NCBI RefSeq assembly: GCF_000063445.1
Contig: NC_009464.1
Span: forward strand, 2,356,001 to 2,420,000
DNA from: Methanocella arvoryzae MRE50
GTDB lineage: Archaea; Halobacteriota; Methanocellia; Methanocellales; Methanocellaceae
Direction: 5' to 3'
Length of the DNA stretch: 64,000 nt
Positions 43,454-52,419 of the stretch are shown one piece after another. Both the position numbers and the translations under genes were made by a program. Position 1 is the first letter of the stretch. Each line of letters begins with the position of its first letter. Under the pieces are notes generated by a model. It searched no databases and was not told the DNA's origin. It saw only the letters and a program-made list of their open reading frames with translations.

Positions 43454-43530
43454 AACGTTATACCTGGTTTATCGTGTTTCTCGTTCGTGCCCTCACATCC
43501 CCACCATGGATCTTTCGCTGAGTCTAACCC

Positions 43531-43968
43531 TCATAGCAAGTAGACGACAGTTTTTTCCGTATACGTAGTGCCACCATCGCTGTAGTAAATCTCTAAAGCG
43601 ACTTCGCCTATCATGTCACCAGTCTGGTGCGGCTGAGCATCGACGTCCAGGTCAACACCCTTCATGGCGTACATGTGTTCCAGGTCTGCCTTAAAGTACA
43701 GGTCAAAGCTATCTTTGAACGCCTGGCTTCTGCCATTGTAATCGCTACCTTCCTTGTTAGCCGCAATACCGAGCGCGTAAGCTTCGTTGACGACTTCTGA
43801 CCGGATTTCCCGTATGTCATTTTTTGGGAAGTCGACGATCGAGCTCGACGAGGCGCTGCCTGCCATCACCGACTGGTTAACGAAGACCAGCAGTACAGCC
43901 ATGCCGACTCCTGCCACGATCCCCATGAGCAGCAGCCACTGGCCGGAATCATCCGTCTTTCTCATCAT
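43531..43968 (-). CDS. pilin-like protein, type 5 (DDSGQWLLLMG)
   Basis: A 145-residue protein: charged MMRKTDDSGQ then WLLLMGIVAGVGMAVLLVFV, a class III type signal with Gly-Gln at the cleavage point. The mature part has a helix-rich start (IREIRSEVVNEAYALGIAAN) and a strand-rich end closing with GGTTYTEKTVVYLL. Its locus 2 partner is the 60785 product (ELGQVMLTSAFLLAIVIIIV ... MNYALNVANGD), which carries extra Ig-like domains. It lies 12 bases downstream of the VWA gene. Confidence 0.7.
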   Translation of the reverse strand: MMRKTDDSGQWLLLMGIVAGVGMAVLLVFVNQSVMAGSASSSSIVDFPKNDIREIRSEVVNEAYALGIAANKEGSDYNGRSQAFKDSFDLYFKADLEHMYAMKGVDLDVDAQPHQTGDMIGEVALEIYYSDGGTTYTEKTVVYLL

Positions 43969-43980
43969 CTTCCCACCGTT

Positions 43981-46900
43981 TCACCTGAAATCTGCAATCC
44001 TGATACTGCCCATTCTGCGGTCAACAAACACCGTTACAGAATCTGAATGGACGTTTCCATTGTTTTCCTTAGCCTCGACTGTCACCGTGTAAGCGGCGTC
44101 CTGCAGCAGTCCGGCATCCCACAGGTACACGTAGCTGCCAGTGCTGTTAATGTCGCCCCTATACATCGAATCCGGCAGGGCGATGACGATCTTTTCTCCG
44201 TTACCTTCGATCGTGATCCTCTGGGTGTAGAAGCCTGCGTTTGAATAGTTCACCGTCCACTTGATCGGTTGCTTTTGCCTGGAAATCGTGTCATTGTTCT
44301 TGATGACCGTATCATCTATTTCCACGTACAGGGGTAGCGTAGCGTTGGTGAGGTTACCGCTGATCGTACCAATCGAGTAAATCGTATCGCCGACGAACCA
44401 CGCTCTTTCAGACTCGTTAGAATCTTCCCGGATAAACTCCACGTAACTTTCCGGGGTAATGGGCGCAACTGTACCGTTGGCATTAATCTTGAGCGTATAG
44501 TGTACCTTCCATACCTCATTGAGCTTGATGATGCCGGGGTTCCACGTAAGGTGATATTTATCGCCGATGGTCCTGATTAGCGGATTGACTGGCCGCTCGA
44601 GAATTCCGTTGGTGTGGGTGACAATCGCGCTATCCATGACGTATTCGGTGTTGTTGACGATCACGCCGTTCACTTCGCTTCTGTCCGATATGATCTCCAT
44701 CGTCGAATCGGCAGCGATGACGCCGCCGATCTCCTGGCCGATATCGTAGTAAGCGGCTTCCAGCTGCTCCGGGCTCAGCACCCTGTAGTAGTATTCGGGC
44801 TTGCTGGCTATCTTCTTGAGCGTATCCTCATCGGCCATGCCCATGCCTATCGTGAAGATGGTATAGCCTTTAGCCTTGGCTTTGTCAGCCTCGATGAGGT
44901 CGAACTCAGGGTACTGGGAGTAGCCGTCCGTCAGGACGATGATGTACTGCTTGGCAGTACTTCTCTTGTGAGCGTCCAGTTCTGCGATCGCTTTCTTGAT
45001 ACCAGAGGAGATGTCCGTGCCACCGCTGGCGCTTAAACTGTTAATTGCATTTTTAACCGTCGTTTTGTTAGTTCCTGAGTTCATCTGTTTCAGCGCCGAA
45101 TTCAGGCTGGCCGAAGTGTAGAAGGATACGACGCCCACCTGGTCTCCATCTCCTCTGCTCTCCACGAAACTTACGGCCGACGTCTTGGCAACACTATCTG
45201 TCGTGAGTTTCGAGCCAAGCCTGAGAGGCGGCTTCAGGACCATCAGGCTATACGTTGCATCCTCATCTGTGCCAGTAGCAAACTGGATTCCGTAAATCTC
45301 GTATTTGCCATCTATCGCCATCTCGTCAGTAAACCAGACGTAATTCTCGTTGCTGCTCTGCGAAGAGGATACGCTTCCCGAGTAGCCCTTTTTCGGATTT
45401 GAAACGTAAGCTCTGCCGTCTGGTGCGATCACCATCAAATTATAGTATTCGCCGTTATCGTAGTTCGTATACGGCGATGAGAGCATGATCTGGATGTTTC
45501 TTTCATCGCTGTTGTGGTATGTCGCAATATGTTCCCAGCGGGTGTTGTTGTATATGCCCCAGTTGTCATCGTACATCGAATCAGCATAATTGTATGCGCT
45601 TTGATAACTGGAGTAATAGGAAGATGGCTGGGACCCGCTGTTCGTGATCGTCTGGGACCTGATCTTCAGGCTGTACGTCGTCGTCGAGCCACTGCCTGTA
45701 TAACCCTTGATAAGCAAGCCATAAATCCTGTAGTTACCATTCTTCGGGCTGTTGATTGTCAGTGTATTCTGGTACGTTTTGTGGCTGCTACTAACCCCAT
45801 CGTAGTTTTTCCCGGCCACATAGGTTTTCCCATCAGGGTCTATTACCATAAGGAAATAGTAGTTGCCATTTATGCCATAGTACCTGTTGCTGGGCGAGTT
45901 GAGCTCTATGGTCAGCGGCGTACTCTGGCTATTGCTGTAGGTATAGAGCAGTTTCCACTTGCTGCTTCCCACGATCCCGTCCCAGAACTTGTTTGCATTG
46001 TTGTACGCGTCAACTTCGCTGTTGAATGTACTCCTGCTGTTCCTGGCCAGAACGCCTTTTTGCGGGCTTCCGGAAGCCGGGTCGGGGAAGACCATCCCGG
46101 CATTCCAGGCCATGCTCCCGGACCTGTCCATGACCAGCATTACATCCGAAGGCTTGGCCCGGTTTTGCCAGCCGAGCCCTTTCAGCGTGATATCCACCGT
46201 GATGTACGGGTTCTTTTCCAGCTCTACGACCCCGGCAGTTCCGCTCGTTGTCAATTCCGTGTCAATACTGATGAAAGTGGCATTTGTGTATACAATCGTG
46301 AAATACGCCGGGGGAAGTGAGCCGCTCGTAGCCTTGATCTTAACCTCGCCTTTGCCTTTCGCATCAGCGCTCAGGAGGAAGGTCGACTCAGCTTCGCCGT
46401 TGGCATCGGTAACGACCGTCTCAGGGCCTGTGATCGTGCCCAGCAGAGTATTCATCGACTCGAATGTGACCGTCTCCCCTTCGATGGGGTGGCCCCACTT
46501 ATCAGTCACCTGCGCTATCACGGATGTAGCGTGGACATCTTCCATGCCTGCCGGTGTCATAACCTCCGCGCTGGCTATCACGTTGGGCTGGGCTTTGAGC
46601 ACGATTTTTTCCGGCCGGCCGCAGTCGTATGTTAGCGTGATGTGCTCGGTGACGGACCCGTCTGTAGACTTGACTTCCAGGAGCACGCTTCCCATATACA
46701 GCGAAGGTGGCAGGATGAACTCCGCGTAGCCGTTTGAGTTGGTTGTGACCGAATAGGGCGTCTCTTCGCCGTCCTTGTCAACGTCAAGGACCACGTTGCA
46801 GACCGTGTTGTTGTTCGCGTCCTTTGCCCAGACCTTTATCTTGTAGTAGTCACTGTTATTTGCCAGCACGGGAGTCCCCGGCATCGGTACCGCCTCTAGT

Positions 46901-47871
46901 TCTATCTTGCTAAGGCTTCCGCCGTTACCCTTGATGGCCTTGTAGGTGATGACCCCCGAGCCGGGATAGCCCAGCTCCGGATTGCTAATCACTACCCTGT
47001 TGTTACCTACTTTAGTGCTGAGCCTGAAGTTGAATACGACCATGCCATCGTCGTCAGTTACTGCCGAGTACGCAGAGGGCGTGGCCAGGTTTTCTGGTGA
47101 CTGGACTACAAATGTCAGGGGGACACCTGCGACCGGTGTTGTCCCGTCCAGAAGAATCACCGTAAATGGTACTTCGCTGCCAACCGTCATCTCGGGTGAA
47201 AAGTCCGGAAATTCTAAGTTTAATGCGATAAACCTGACCTGAGCCGACTCTGACAGGCCGTTAGCCTCTGCCGTAATGCTGTAAATGTGAGAGTCGGTGC
47301 GAGGGCCGATCTCTTTTCTGGCAATGCCGTCCTCACCGGTATACAATGTTACTTTCGTACCATCTATTGTCACGCCGACAGGCGTAGCATTGCACGGGGT
47401 GCCGGAGGCATCTTTCACCAGGACTTCCAGTTTGTACGACCGGGTACCGTCTGCGTTGAGGAGCGTGGACTTCGGCAAAATTAATAACGACGCAGGCAGC
47501 CCGGCGACCGAGATCTCCTTTGTCGCCGAATACGTCGAATAAGTCGCAGTTAGCGATGCAGTTCCTGCTCCGGGTCCCGCTGTAATCTGTACCCTGGCGT
47601 GACCCGTCGGATCAGTCGTCACAGATGTCGGGCCGGAGATACCTGCTCCAGCATACGTCAGAGTGATAACAGCTCCCGCAACCGGTTTGTTGCTATCGAC
47701 CAGGTAAACGTCTGCAATGGCTGTCGTCCCGGCAGTCATCTTCGCAGGAGTAGTGACGATCAACGTCGGCGAACCGACTTCTCCTGCGTATGTTAGCGTG
47801 CTTCCAGCAACGATACATGTGATTATGGCGATAGCCATAGCTAATACAGTGTGCCTGCAGAGCCTGGTCAT
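43981..47871 (-). CDS. giant secreted VWA and Ig-like domain surface protein
   Basis: A 1296-residue exported protein, first gene of a pilin operon. Signal peptide 1-28 (start ATG 47871, MTRLCRHTVLAMAIAI). Residues 32-535 are about five invasin/Big_1-like Ig domains (VTTDPTGHARVQITAGPGAG; VTDANGEAESTFLLSADAKG). A von Willebrand A domain starts with the MIDAS motif DRSGSM (582-587) but continues only at about 885; it is completed by Thr in SGGTDISSG (~952) and LTDGYS (~981). The roughly 295 residues between hold two related beta modules (616-740 and 755-880), each with a (Y)NLMVIxPDGxxYV strand. The C-terminus has no membrane anchor, so retention by the pilin-like partners is likely. Role inferred: metal-dependent adhesin at a fibre. 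Confidence 0.85.
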   Translation of the reverse strand: MTRLCRHTVLAMAIAIITCIVAGSTLTYAGEVGSPTLIVTTPAKMTAGTTAIADVYLVDSNKPVAGAVITLTYAGAGISGPTSVTTDPTGHARVQITAGPGAGTASLTATYSTYSATKEISVAGLPASLLILPKSTLLNADGTRSYKLEVLVKDASGTPCNATPVGVTIDGTKVTLYTGEDGIARKEIGPRTDSHIYSITAEANGLSESAQVRFIALNLEFPDFSPEMTVGSEVPFTVILLDGTTPVAGVPLTFVVQSPENLATPSAYSAVTDDDGMVVFNFRLSTKVGNNRVVISNPELGYPGSGVITYKAIKGNGGSLSKIELEAVPMPGTPVLANNSDYYKIKVWAKDANNNTVCNVVLDVDKDGEETPYSVTTNSNGYAEFILPPSLYMGSVLLEVKSTDGSVTEHITLTYDCGRPEKIVLKAQPNVIASAEVMTPAGMEDVHATSVIAQVTDKWGHPIEGETVTFESMNTLLGTITGPETVVTDANGEAESTFLLSADAKGKGEVKIKATSGSLPPAYFTIVYTNATFISIDTELTTSGTAGVVELEKNPYITVDITLKGLGWQNRAKPSDVMLVMDRSGSMAWNAGMVFPDPASGSPQKGVLARNSRSTFNSEVDAYNNANKFWDGIVGSSKWKLLYTYSNSQSTPLTIELNSPSNRYYGINGNYYFLMVIDPDGKTYVAGKNYDGVSSSHKTYQNTLTINSPKNGNYRIYGLLIKGYTGSGSTTTYSLKIRSQTITNSGSQPSSYYSSYQSAYNYADSMYDDNWGIYNNTRWEHIATYHNSDERNIQIMLSSPYTNYDNGEYYNLMVIAPDGRAYVSNPKKGYSGSVSSSQSSNENYVWFTDEMAIDGKYEIYGIQFATGTDEDATYSLMVLKPPLRLGSKLTTDSVAKTSAVSFVESRGDGDQVGVVSFYTSASLNSALKQMNSGTNKTTVKNAINSLSASGGTDISSGIKKAIAELDAHKRSTAKQYIIVLTDGYSQYPEFDLIEADKAKAKGYTIFTIGMGMADEDTLKKIASKPEYYYRVLSPEQLEAAYYDIGQEIGGVIAADSTMEIISDRSEVNGVIVNNTEYVMDSAIVTHTNGILERPVNPLIRTIGDKYHLTWNPGIIKLNEVWKVHYTLKINANGTVAPITPESYVEFIREDSNESERAWFVGDTIYSIGTISGNLTNATLPLYVEIDDTVIKNNDTISRQKQPIKWTVNYSNAGFYTQRITIEGNGEKIVIALPDSMYRGDINSTGSYVYLWDAGLLQDAAYTVTVEAKENNGNVHSDSVTVFVDRRMGSIRIADFR

Positions 47872-48079
47872 ATAGCAACCGCTCCCCCGATAATAGAATG
47901 ATTGCTTAAACAATTATAAATACTTTTTTAGAAGGCTCTAAATACGAAACATTTTTATTTGATTTGCTCAAAAACATGTTATTTTTATCTACAAATTTAA
48001 ATATACGTGCCCCGGGTATCGTACAGGTAGCTCGTTTCCCCGCACCTTGTAGAGTGGTGACTCTGCCCGCCGGCTAAAA

Positions 48080-48091
48080 AGATATATGTAT
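48080..48091 (+). promoter_or_regulatory. TATA box before mmp11
   Basis: AGATATATGTAT about 60 bases before ATG 48147, in the divergent gap 47872-48146. The opposite promoter (minus strand GTATTTATAATTG, 47911-47923) serves the VWA operon. Confidence 0.5.
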
Positions 48092-48146
48092 AGTCTCCGC
48101 AAATACTCTCGCTACCGAAATTATCGTTTACAAACCGGTGTTACTC

Positions 48147-49127
48147 ATGAAGCTTGAACCATCGCAGGTAAAAGAAAAGTTCGGGCCGCTGTTTTCCCAG
48201 CGGCTGCTGACCATGGTGGATGACTCCCGGGGCGTCGCGGAGATCATCGAGACATGCGCCGTCCGGGGCACTATCGAGTGGGACGCGGTCAACCGGTGCC
48301 GGGCGGGCGGCATCATCGAGTGGTGCGAAGTAGAGGGTACCACCATGACGATGAGGGCGAGGCTCGGGGTGCAGAAGGCGAACTTCGGCCCGGCCGACAG
48401 CGAGATGGGTGGCCAGGCCCTGGAAGGCGTCACCCTCGACGGCGACACGGTCAGGACCCAGTGGGCGGGCACCGGTGGCGCCGGCCTGGGTGTTGCGGCG
48501 TGCCTCACCCAGGCGCCCGGGGTACTCTATTCTATCTACCCCAGTGAAGCCGACCTGAAAGTAGGCGGCTCCCACACGAACCGGGTGGAGATCGTTACGC
48601 CGCTGTACGAGAAAGTGACCATCGGCGTGGACGACACGGACAACAAGGACGGCGGCGCCACGTGGGTGACAGCCCTGAAGGCGAGCAAGATCGCCGCCAC
48701 CCTGCCGGGCGTGCAGGCCCTGAACCTCAGGCTCATCCAGCTGTGCCCGAAGTCGCCGAACAAGACGACCAACTGCGTCTCCTCAGCGATCACCTTCGCA
48801 GTCAGGCCCGACGCTTACGACACGCTGATCAACAGCGTCGTGGACACAGTTAAAGCGGAAAACAAGTCCGAAGAGCCCGGTATCGCCGTGTACCGGGGCA
48901 TCGGCATTCCCGCGGGCCTGAAAGAGTTCGGCTGGGCGACCAAGAGACAGCTGGTAAGCATGGCGGACGTGAACACTAAAGCGCAGGAGTTCGGCGTCGA
49001 GTTCATCGACCTCATGGGCCCGAAGGCGGGCAGAATCGGGGCGCTGGCAGCAGTGGCGCTCTCGGAGGAAAGGGCAGAAGTAGCAGCCCTCCACGAGGAC
49101 AAAGCGCTGCCCCTCATCCGAAGGTGA
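48147..49127 (+). CDS. methanogenesis marker protein 11
   Basis: A 326-residue protein of the methanogenesis marker 11 family, found in methanogens and relatives and of unknown reaction. The centre reads VTIGVDDTDNKDGGATWVTAL, a DDTD motif like that of the tRNA-Ile2 agmatidine synthase TiaS, where the aspartates bind ATP and metal; this suggests ATP use. Other landmarks: GTGGAGLGVAACLTQAPGV and SPNKTTNCVSSAITFAV, RGIGIPAGLKEFGWATKRQL. ATG 48147 (MKLEPSQVKEKF) is preferred to GTG 48138. The stop is seven bases before mtxX, so they form an operon, in agreement with a linked role in methanogenesis. Confidence 0.85.
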   Translation: MKLEPSQVKEKFGPLFSQRLLTMVDDSRGVAEIIETCAVRGTIEWDAVNRCRAGGIIEWCEVEGTTMTMRARLGVQKANFGPADSEMGGQALEGVTLDGDTVRTQWAGTGGAGLGVAACLTQAPGVLYSIYPSEADLKVGGSHTNRVEIVTPLYEKVTIGVDDTDNKDGGATWVTALKASKIAATLPGVQALNLRLIQLCPKSPNKTTNCVSSAITFAVRPDAYDTLINSVVDTVKAENKSEEPGIAVYRGIGIPAGLKEFGWATKRQLVSMADVNTKAQEFGVEFIDLMGPKAGRIGALAAVALSEERAEVAALHEDKALPLIRR

Positions 49128-49134
49128 GCGTGAA

Positions 49135-49935
49135 ATGGTCTGGGATACCATCGTCGCAGGCGCAAAGCGAAACCGGGCCAGGATAGCGGTAGGCATCGGC
49201 CCCGAGTACGTCGACAAAACCGTCACCTGCGCCGAACATGCGGACGCCTCGAGGTTTGCCGAGGTGACCCTGGTCACCGGCAGGCGCATCGAAACCGGGC
49301 TCCCCCAGTACGTATCCTCAGACCCTGAGGCGGCGCTGATCCGCCTGCTCAAGGAAGGCAAGGTCGATGGCGTAGTCAGAGGCTCCCTCAGCGCCAGCGC
49401 CACGCTTAAAAATTTAAAATCAGAAATGGGCCTCCAAAAAATAATGCGGGTATCCTTGCTCAAGACGCCTGCCGGCCGGTTTTTCTTCTTCGCCCCCGTC
49501 GGCGTGGACGAAGGCTGGACCGTCGAAGACAGAGTCGAGCTGGGCGTCCTCGGCGCAGACCTCATGCGCCGGTTCGGCATCGAGCCCGACATCGGCGTCC
49601 TCTCCGGCGGCCGGCTCGGCGACCGGGGCCGATCCCCGAGAGTCGACAAGTCCATGGACGACGCGGAAGAAGTGGCCCGGCTGCTCATGGAAAAGGGTAT
49701 CAAGGCGAAGCACGCCCAGATCCTCATCGAGGACGCCGTCAACGACCATAATTATGTCCTCGGTCCCGACGGCATCAGCGGCAACTTAATCTTCCGATCT
49801 CTATGTTTAGTCGGCGGCGGCGACGGCTACGGCGCTCCTTTAGTCGGTACAGACATCGTGTACGTCGATACGTCGCGGGCCGGCAGCGGGTATGAGCATG
49901 CTATCTGCATGGCCAGCGCGCTGTGCAAGAAATAG
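49135..49935 (+). CDS. mtxX: MtxX / methanogenesis marker protein 4
   Basis: A 266-residue protein of the MtxX (Mmp4) family, with a phosphotransacetylase-like fold. Seen: IGPEYVDKTVTCAEHADASR, LLKEGKVDGVVRGSLSASAT (substrate-pocket-like segment of phosphate acetyltransferases), IGVLSGGRLGDRGRSPRVDK and a C-terminal VGTDIVYVDTSRAGSGYEHA. The name came from genes near methyltransferases in Methanosarcina; the reaction is not established. It is cotranscribed with mmp11 here. GGTGAGCGTGAA before the ATG supplies the ribosome site. Confidence 0.88.
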   Translation: MVWDTIVAGAKRNRARIAVGIGPEYVDKTVTCAEHADASRFAEVTLVTGRRIETGLPQYVSSDPEAALIRLLKEGKVDGVVRGSLSASATLKNLKSEMGLQKIMRVSLLKTPAGRFFFFAPVGVDEGWTVEDRVELGVLGADLMRRFGIEPDIGVLSGGRLGDRGRSPRVDKSMDDAEEVARLLMEKGIKAKHAQILIEDAVNDHNYVLGPDGISGNLIFRSLCLVGGGDGYGAPLVGTDIVYVDTSRAGSGYEHAICMASALCKK

Positions 49936-49974
49936 TAGTTTTTAAAGATAGCCCTATCAGCACAGCGATTTTTT

Positions 49975-50157
49975 CTACCACAGAGGCACAGAGGCTCACA
50001 GAGAAACTGTTTACCACAGAGGCACAGAGGCTCACAGAGGTTCACAGAGACTGATTTATTAAGTGGTTACTATCCAGTTATTTATCGAAAAATCTCTGTG
50101 TTTCTCTGTGTCTCTGTGGTGAGCCGTTCTCTGTGTTTCTCTGTGTCTCTGTGGTGA
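49975..50157. repeat. palindromic word-repeat element D, copy 1 (CACAGAGG word)
   Basis: Left arm (49975-50050): words CACAGAGGCACAGAGGCTCA; right arm (50092-50157): CTCTGTGTTTCTCTGTGTCT, twice. Loop of about 40 bases containing TAAGTGGTTACTATCCAGTT. Hairpin-forming; between two convergent genes. Second copy at 53193-53474. Confidence 0.8.
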
Positions 50158-50182
50158 AAATAAAAGGTGTTTATTGTTATAG

Positions 50183-51211
50183 CTATATTTCTTCCACCTT
50201 TGGCTTAAGCTCTCCGCGCACGCCGATCTTCTTCGCCTCTTTGACCTGCAGCATGCAGTCCACGCCGTAGGCGTCGTTGAACTTTTTGTAGTCGGCCATG
50301 TTGAGGAAGGCGGCGTCGATGGATACGGCGGAGTCGGAGGCGTAAATGCCAATGTCGTCCATGACTCTGTGGCCGGGATTCGGGAGGCAGTCGCAGAACT
50401 GGACGATGTCTTTTGCGAAGCTGACATACGAGACTTTGTCCTTCTTAAAGGTGGACAGGACCCCATATGCAGCGGAGGCCAGCGCCATGCTCAGGGCGGG
50501 CATGTTGACGAGCTGGATAGCTCCAGTCGGGCAGGCGTCTCTGCAGGCGGGGCAGCGCATGCATAGCTCTGACGTGTTGACTGCTTTTCTGTTGACGATC
50601 TCCGGCAACTGCAGGGCACAGGCATTCCTGCATGCGCCGCAGCCGACGCACCTGCCGCCGTCGATCTCCAGCCCGACCGTGCGGTGCTGCCGGAGCTTGC
50701 CGGTGCATGGCGTACAGCCCATGGCCAGGTTCTTGATCGCACCGCCGAAGCCGGTGAGCGCGTGGCCTTTACAGTGCGAGACCACAATCATGGCATCAGC
50801 CTCCGCAATGGCGCCGGATACCTCGATCTCGTCGAGAATGCCTTTAGTCTTCACAGTCCTGAAGCTCTCGCTGCGTAGCCCGTCTGCCGGTATAAACGGC
50901 GCCCCGCCATAACCGTTGAGCTCAGCGTTCTCCCAGTGGTCGACCGCGTTGCTGCGGTGAGCCTGATAGTAAGTTGACGAGTCAGTCAGGAACGGCTTGC
51001 CGCCTTTACTTTTCACAGCGCCTATAATCTGGCGGACGAAGAAGGGCGGGATGTAGTACGGGTTGCCCAGCTCGCCCACGTGGAGCTTGATGGCGACCAG
51101 ATCACCTTCGCCAACGCAGTCGAATGTGCCGGCTTCTTCGTACAGCACCGAAGCTTCGTCCATGAGATTGTATCCTGTATCCCAGGGGGTGAAATAGACG
51201 GTCATGGTCAT
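50183..51211 (-). CDS. DUF362 protein with two [4Fe-4S] ferredoxin motifs
   Basis: About 342 residues. The DUF362 part has DLVAIKLHVGELGNPYYIPP, KGGKPFLTDSSTYY and VVSHCKGHALTGFGGAIKNL then AMGCTPCTGK. A ferredoxin insert follows with CVGCGACRNAC and CMRCPACRDACPTGAI, eight cysteines for two clusters. The end resumes the DUF362 fold (SYVSFAKDIVQFCDCLPNPG). It probably moves electrons in the cytoplasm; the partner is unknown. Start ATG 51211 (MTMTVYFTPWDTG) or 51205; the longer frame opening at 51256 adds an unlikely leader. Single gene. Confidence 0.85.
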   Translation of the reverse strand: MTMTVYFTPWDTGYNLMDEASVLYEEAGTFDCVGEGDLVAIKLHVGELGNPYYIPPFFVRQIIGAVKSKGGKPFLTDSSTYYQAHRSNAVDHWENAELNGYGGAPFIPADGLRSESFRTVKTKGILDEIEVSGAIAEADAMIVVSHCKGHALTGFGGAIKNLAMGCTPCTGKLRQHRTVGLEIDGGRCVGCGACRNACALQLPEIVNRKAVNTSELCMRCPACRDACPTGAIQLVNMPALSMALASAAYGVLSTFKKDKVSYVSFAKDIVQFCDCLPNPGHRVMDDIGIYASDSAVSIDAAFLNMADYKKFNDAYGVDCMLQVKEAKKIGVRGELKPKVEEI

Positions 51212-51308
51212 TAGAAGGACGGTTAATGACAAATAGCTTAGCTCTGACCCACTCACTTTTTATTTTATGGTGCCCTCTCCTTTGTTTGGGCAGCCGTATG
51301 AGTAAGCC

Positions 51309-51324
51309 CAGGCGCTAGCGCCTG
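51309..51324. repeat. 16-bp perfect palindrome
   Basis: CAGGCGCTAGCGCCTG in the divergent gap between the DUF362 gene and the nucleotidyltransferase pair, about 65 bases upstream of the TATA box of the latter. It could be a regulator site. Confidence 0.35.
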
Positions 51325-51385
51325 CTCAAAAAATCTCTGACGCTCTCCTGTCCGAAGGACAAAAGTTTTATTATGTGGTGAGCAA

Positions 51386-51395
51386 GCATATAATC
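51386..51395 (+). promoter_or_regulatory. TATA box of the nucleotidyltransferase pair
   Basis: GCATATAATC, centred about 30 bases before ATG 51420. It supports ATG 51420 over the GTG at 51375, which would lie upstream of transcription. Confidence 0.5.
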
Positions 51396-51419
51396 AAAAA
51401 ATCTCTTGCGGATGATCTC

Positions 51420-52415
51420 ATGATTGGAATGATTCTCTGCGGTGGCATGGGGAGCAGGCTGAAGCCTTACACTGATTCTACTCCGGCTCCGCTTATCGAA
51501 ATTAAGGAGCAGTACACGATCCTGGACAAGCAGCTGTTCGATTTCGCGGCGGCTGGCATTACCGAGGCAGTATTGCTTACCGGGTACAAAGGTGACATGA
51601 TCGAGGCCCGGTACGGGAAGGAGTTCAAGGGTGTCCGCTTATTGTACCACTACGAAGAGAAGCCTGAAGGCACTCTTAAGGCTATCCGGGCTGGCATGGA
51701 GATGGTGAAGAGTGACACGTTCCTCGTCAGGAACGGCCATATCGTGTCCGATGTCAACATCCGCAGGATGATTCAGAGGCATGAGCACGGCACCAACGGG
51801 GCTACCATGTTCGTGACGAGGATGCGCAGCCCGTTCGGCATCGTAGAATTAGGGGATGACCGGGTGAAGTCGTTCCGGGAAAAGCCCGTTTTAGAGTACT
51901 ACATCAACGGAGGCGTGTACTGCCTGAACCGTGACCTGCCCTTCGACCAGTTCGAGGGCGGGGCGGTCGAGCAGACTTTGTTCCCCCTGATCGCGGAGAG
52001 CAACCGGCTCGGCTACTACAGGGAAGACGACGTGTTCTGGAGCCAGGCCAGCACTGTCCGTGACTTAGAAGATATCCGCAAGGAGTACCGGAACAAGACT
52101 GACAAGCCATGGGGCTACGAGAAAGTTCTCATTAGTACGGACAAGTACCTCACCAAGGAACTGTTCATTCGTGCCGGCTACCAGACCTCTTTCCACAAGC
52201 ACCCCCGGAAGGACGAGACCATGTACATCATGAGCGGCGTCGGCTACATCGAGTTCGAGGACCACAAGGAGTTCTTCCAGAAGCACGATACGATAAGGAT
52301 CGAGCCGGACGTCCCGCACACTATCGTGGCCACCGAGAACACCGTGCTGCACGAAGTCAGCACTCCGTTCCTGGAGGACACCGTCCGCCTGACGGACTAC
52401 TATAACGTGAGGTAA
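51420..52415 (+). CDS. nucleotidyltransferase-like protein fused to a cupin, catalytic residues replaced
   Basis: 331 residues: a sugar-nucleotidyltransferase fold (1-225) and a C-terminal cupin (230-331; FHKHPRKDETMYIMSGVGYI and VPHTIVA, the metal-binding His/His/Glu and His). The fold matches the next gene, but three residues needed for catalysis differ: TPAPLIEI has Ala for the Lys of IPKPMVPV, RNGHIVSD has His for the metal-binding Asp of MNGDIISN, and FWSQAST has Gln for the Asp of YWSDVGT. The protein is therefore probably inactive as a transferase and may regulate its partner, while the cupin may bind a sugar. Four bases separate it from the next gene. Confidence 0.8.
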   Translation: MIGMILCGGMGSRLKPYTDSTPAPLIEIKEQYTILDKQLFDFAAAGITEAVLLTGYKGDMIEARYGKEFKGVRLLYHYEEKPEGTLKAIRAGMEMVKSDTFLVRNGHIVSDVNIRRMIQRHEHGTNGATMFVTRMRSPFGIVELGDDRVKSFREKPVLEYYINGGVYCLNRDLPFDQFEGGAVEQTLFPLIAESNRLGYYREDDVFWSQASTVRDLEDIRKEYRNKTDKPWGYEKVLISTDKYLTKELFIRAGYQTSFHKHPRKDETMYIMSGVGYIEFEDHKEFFQKHDTIRIEPDVPHTIVATENTVLHEVSTPFLEDTVRLTDYYNVR

Positions 52416-52419
52416 TCCC

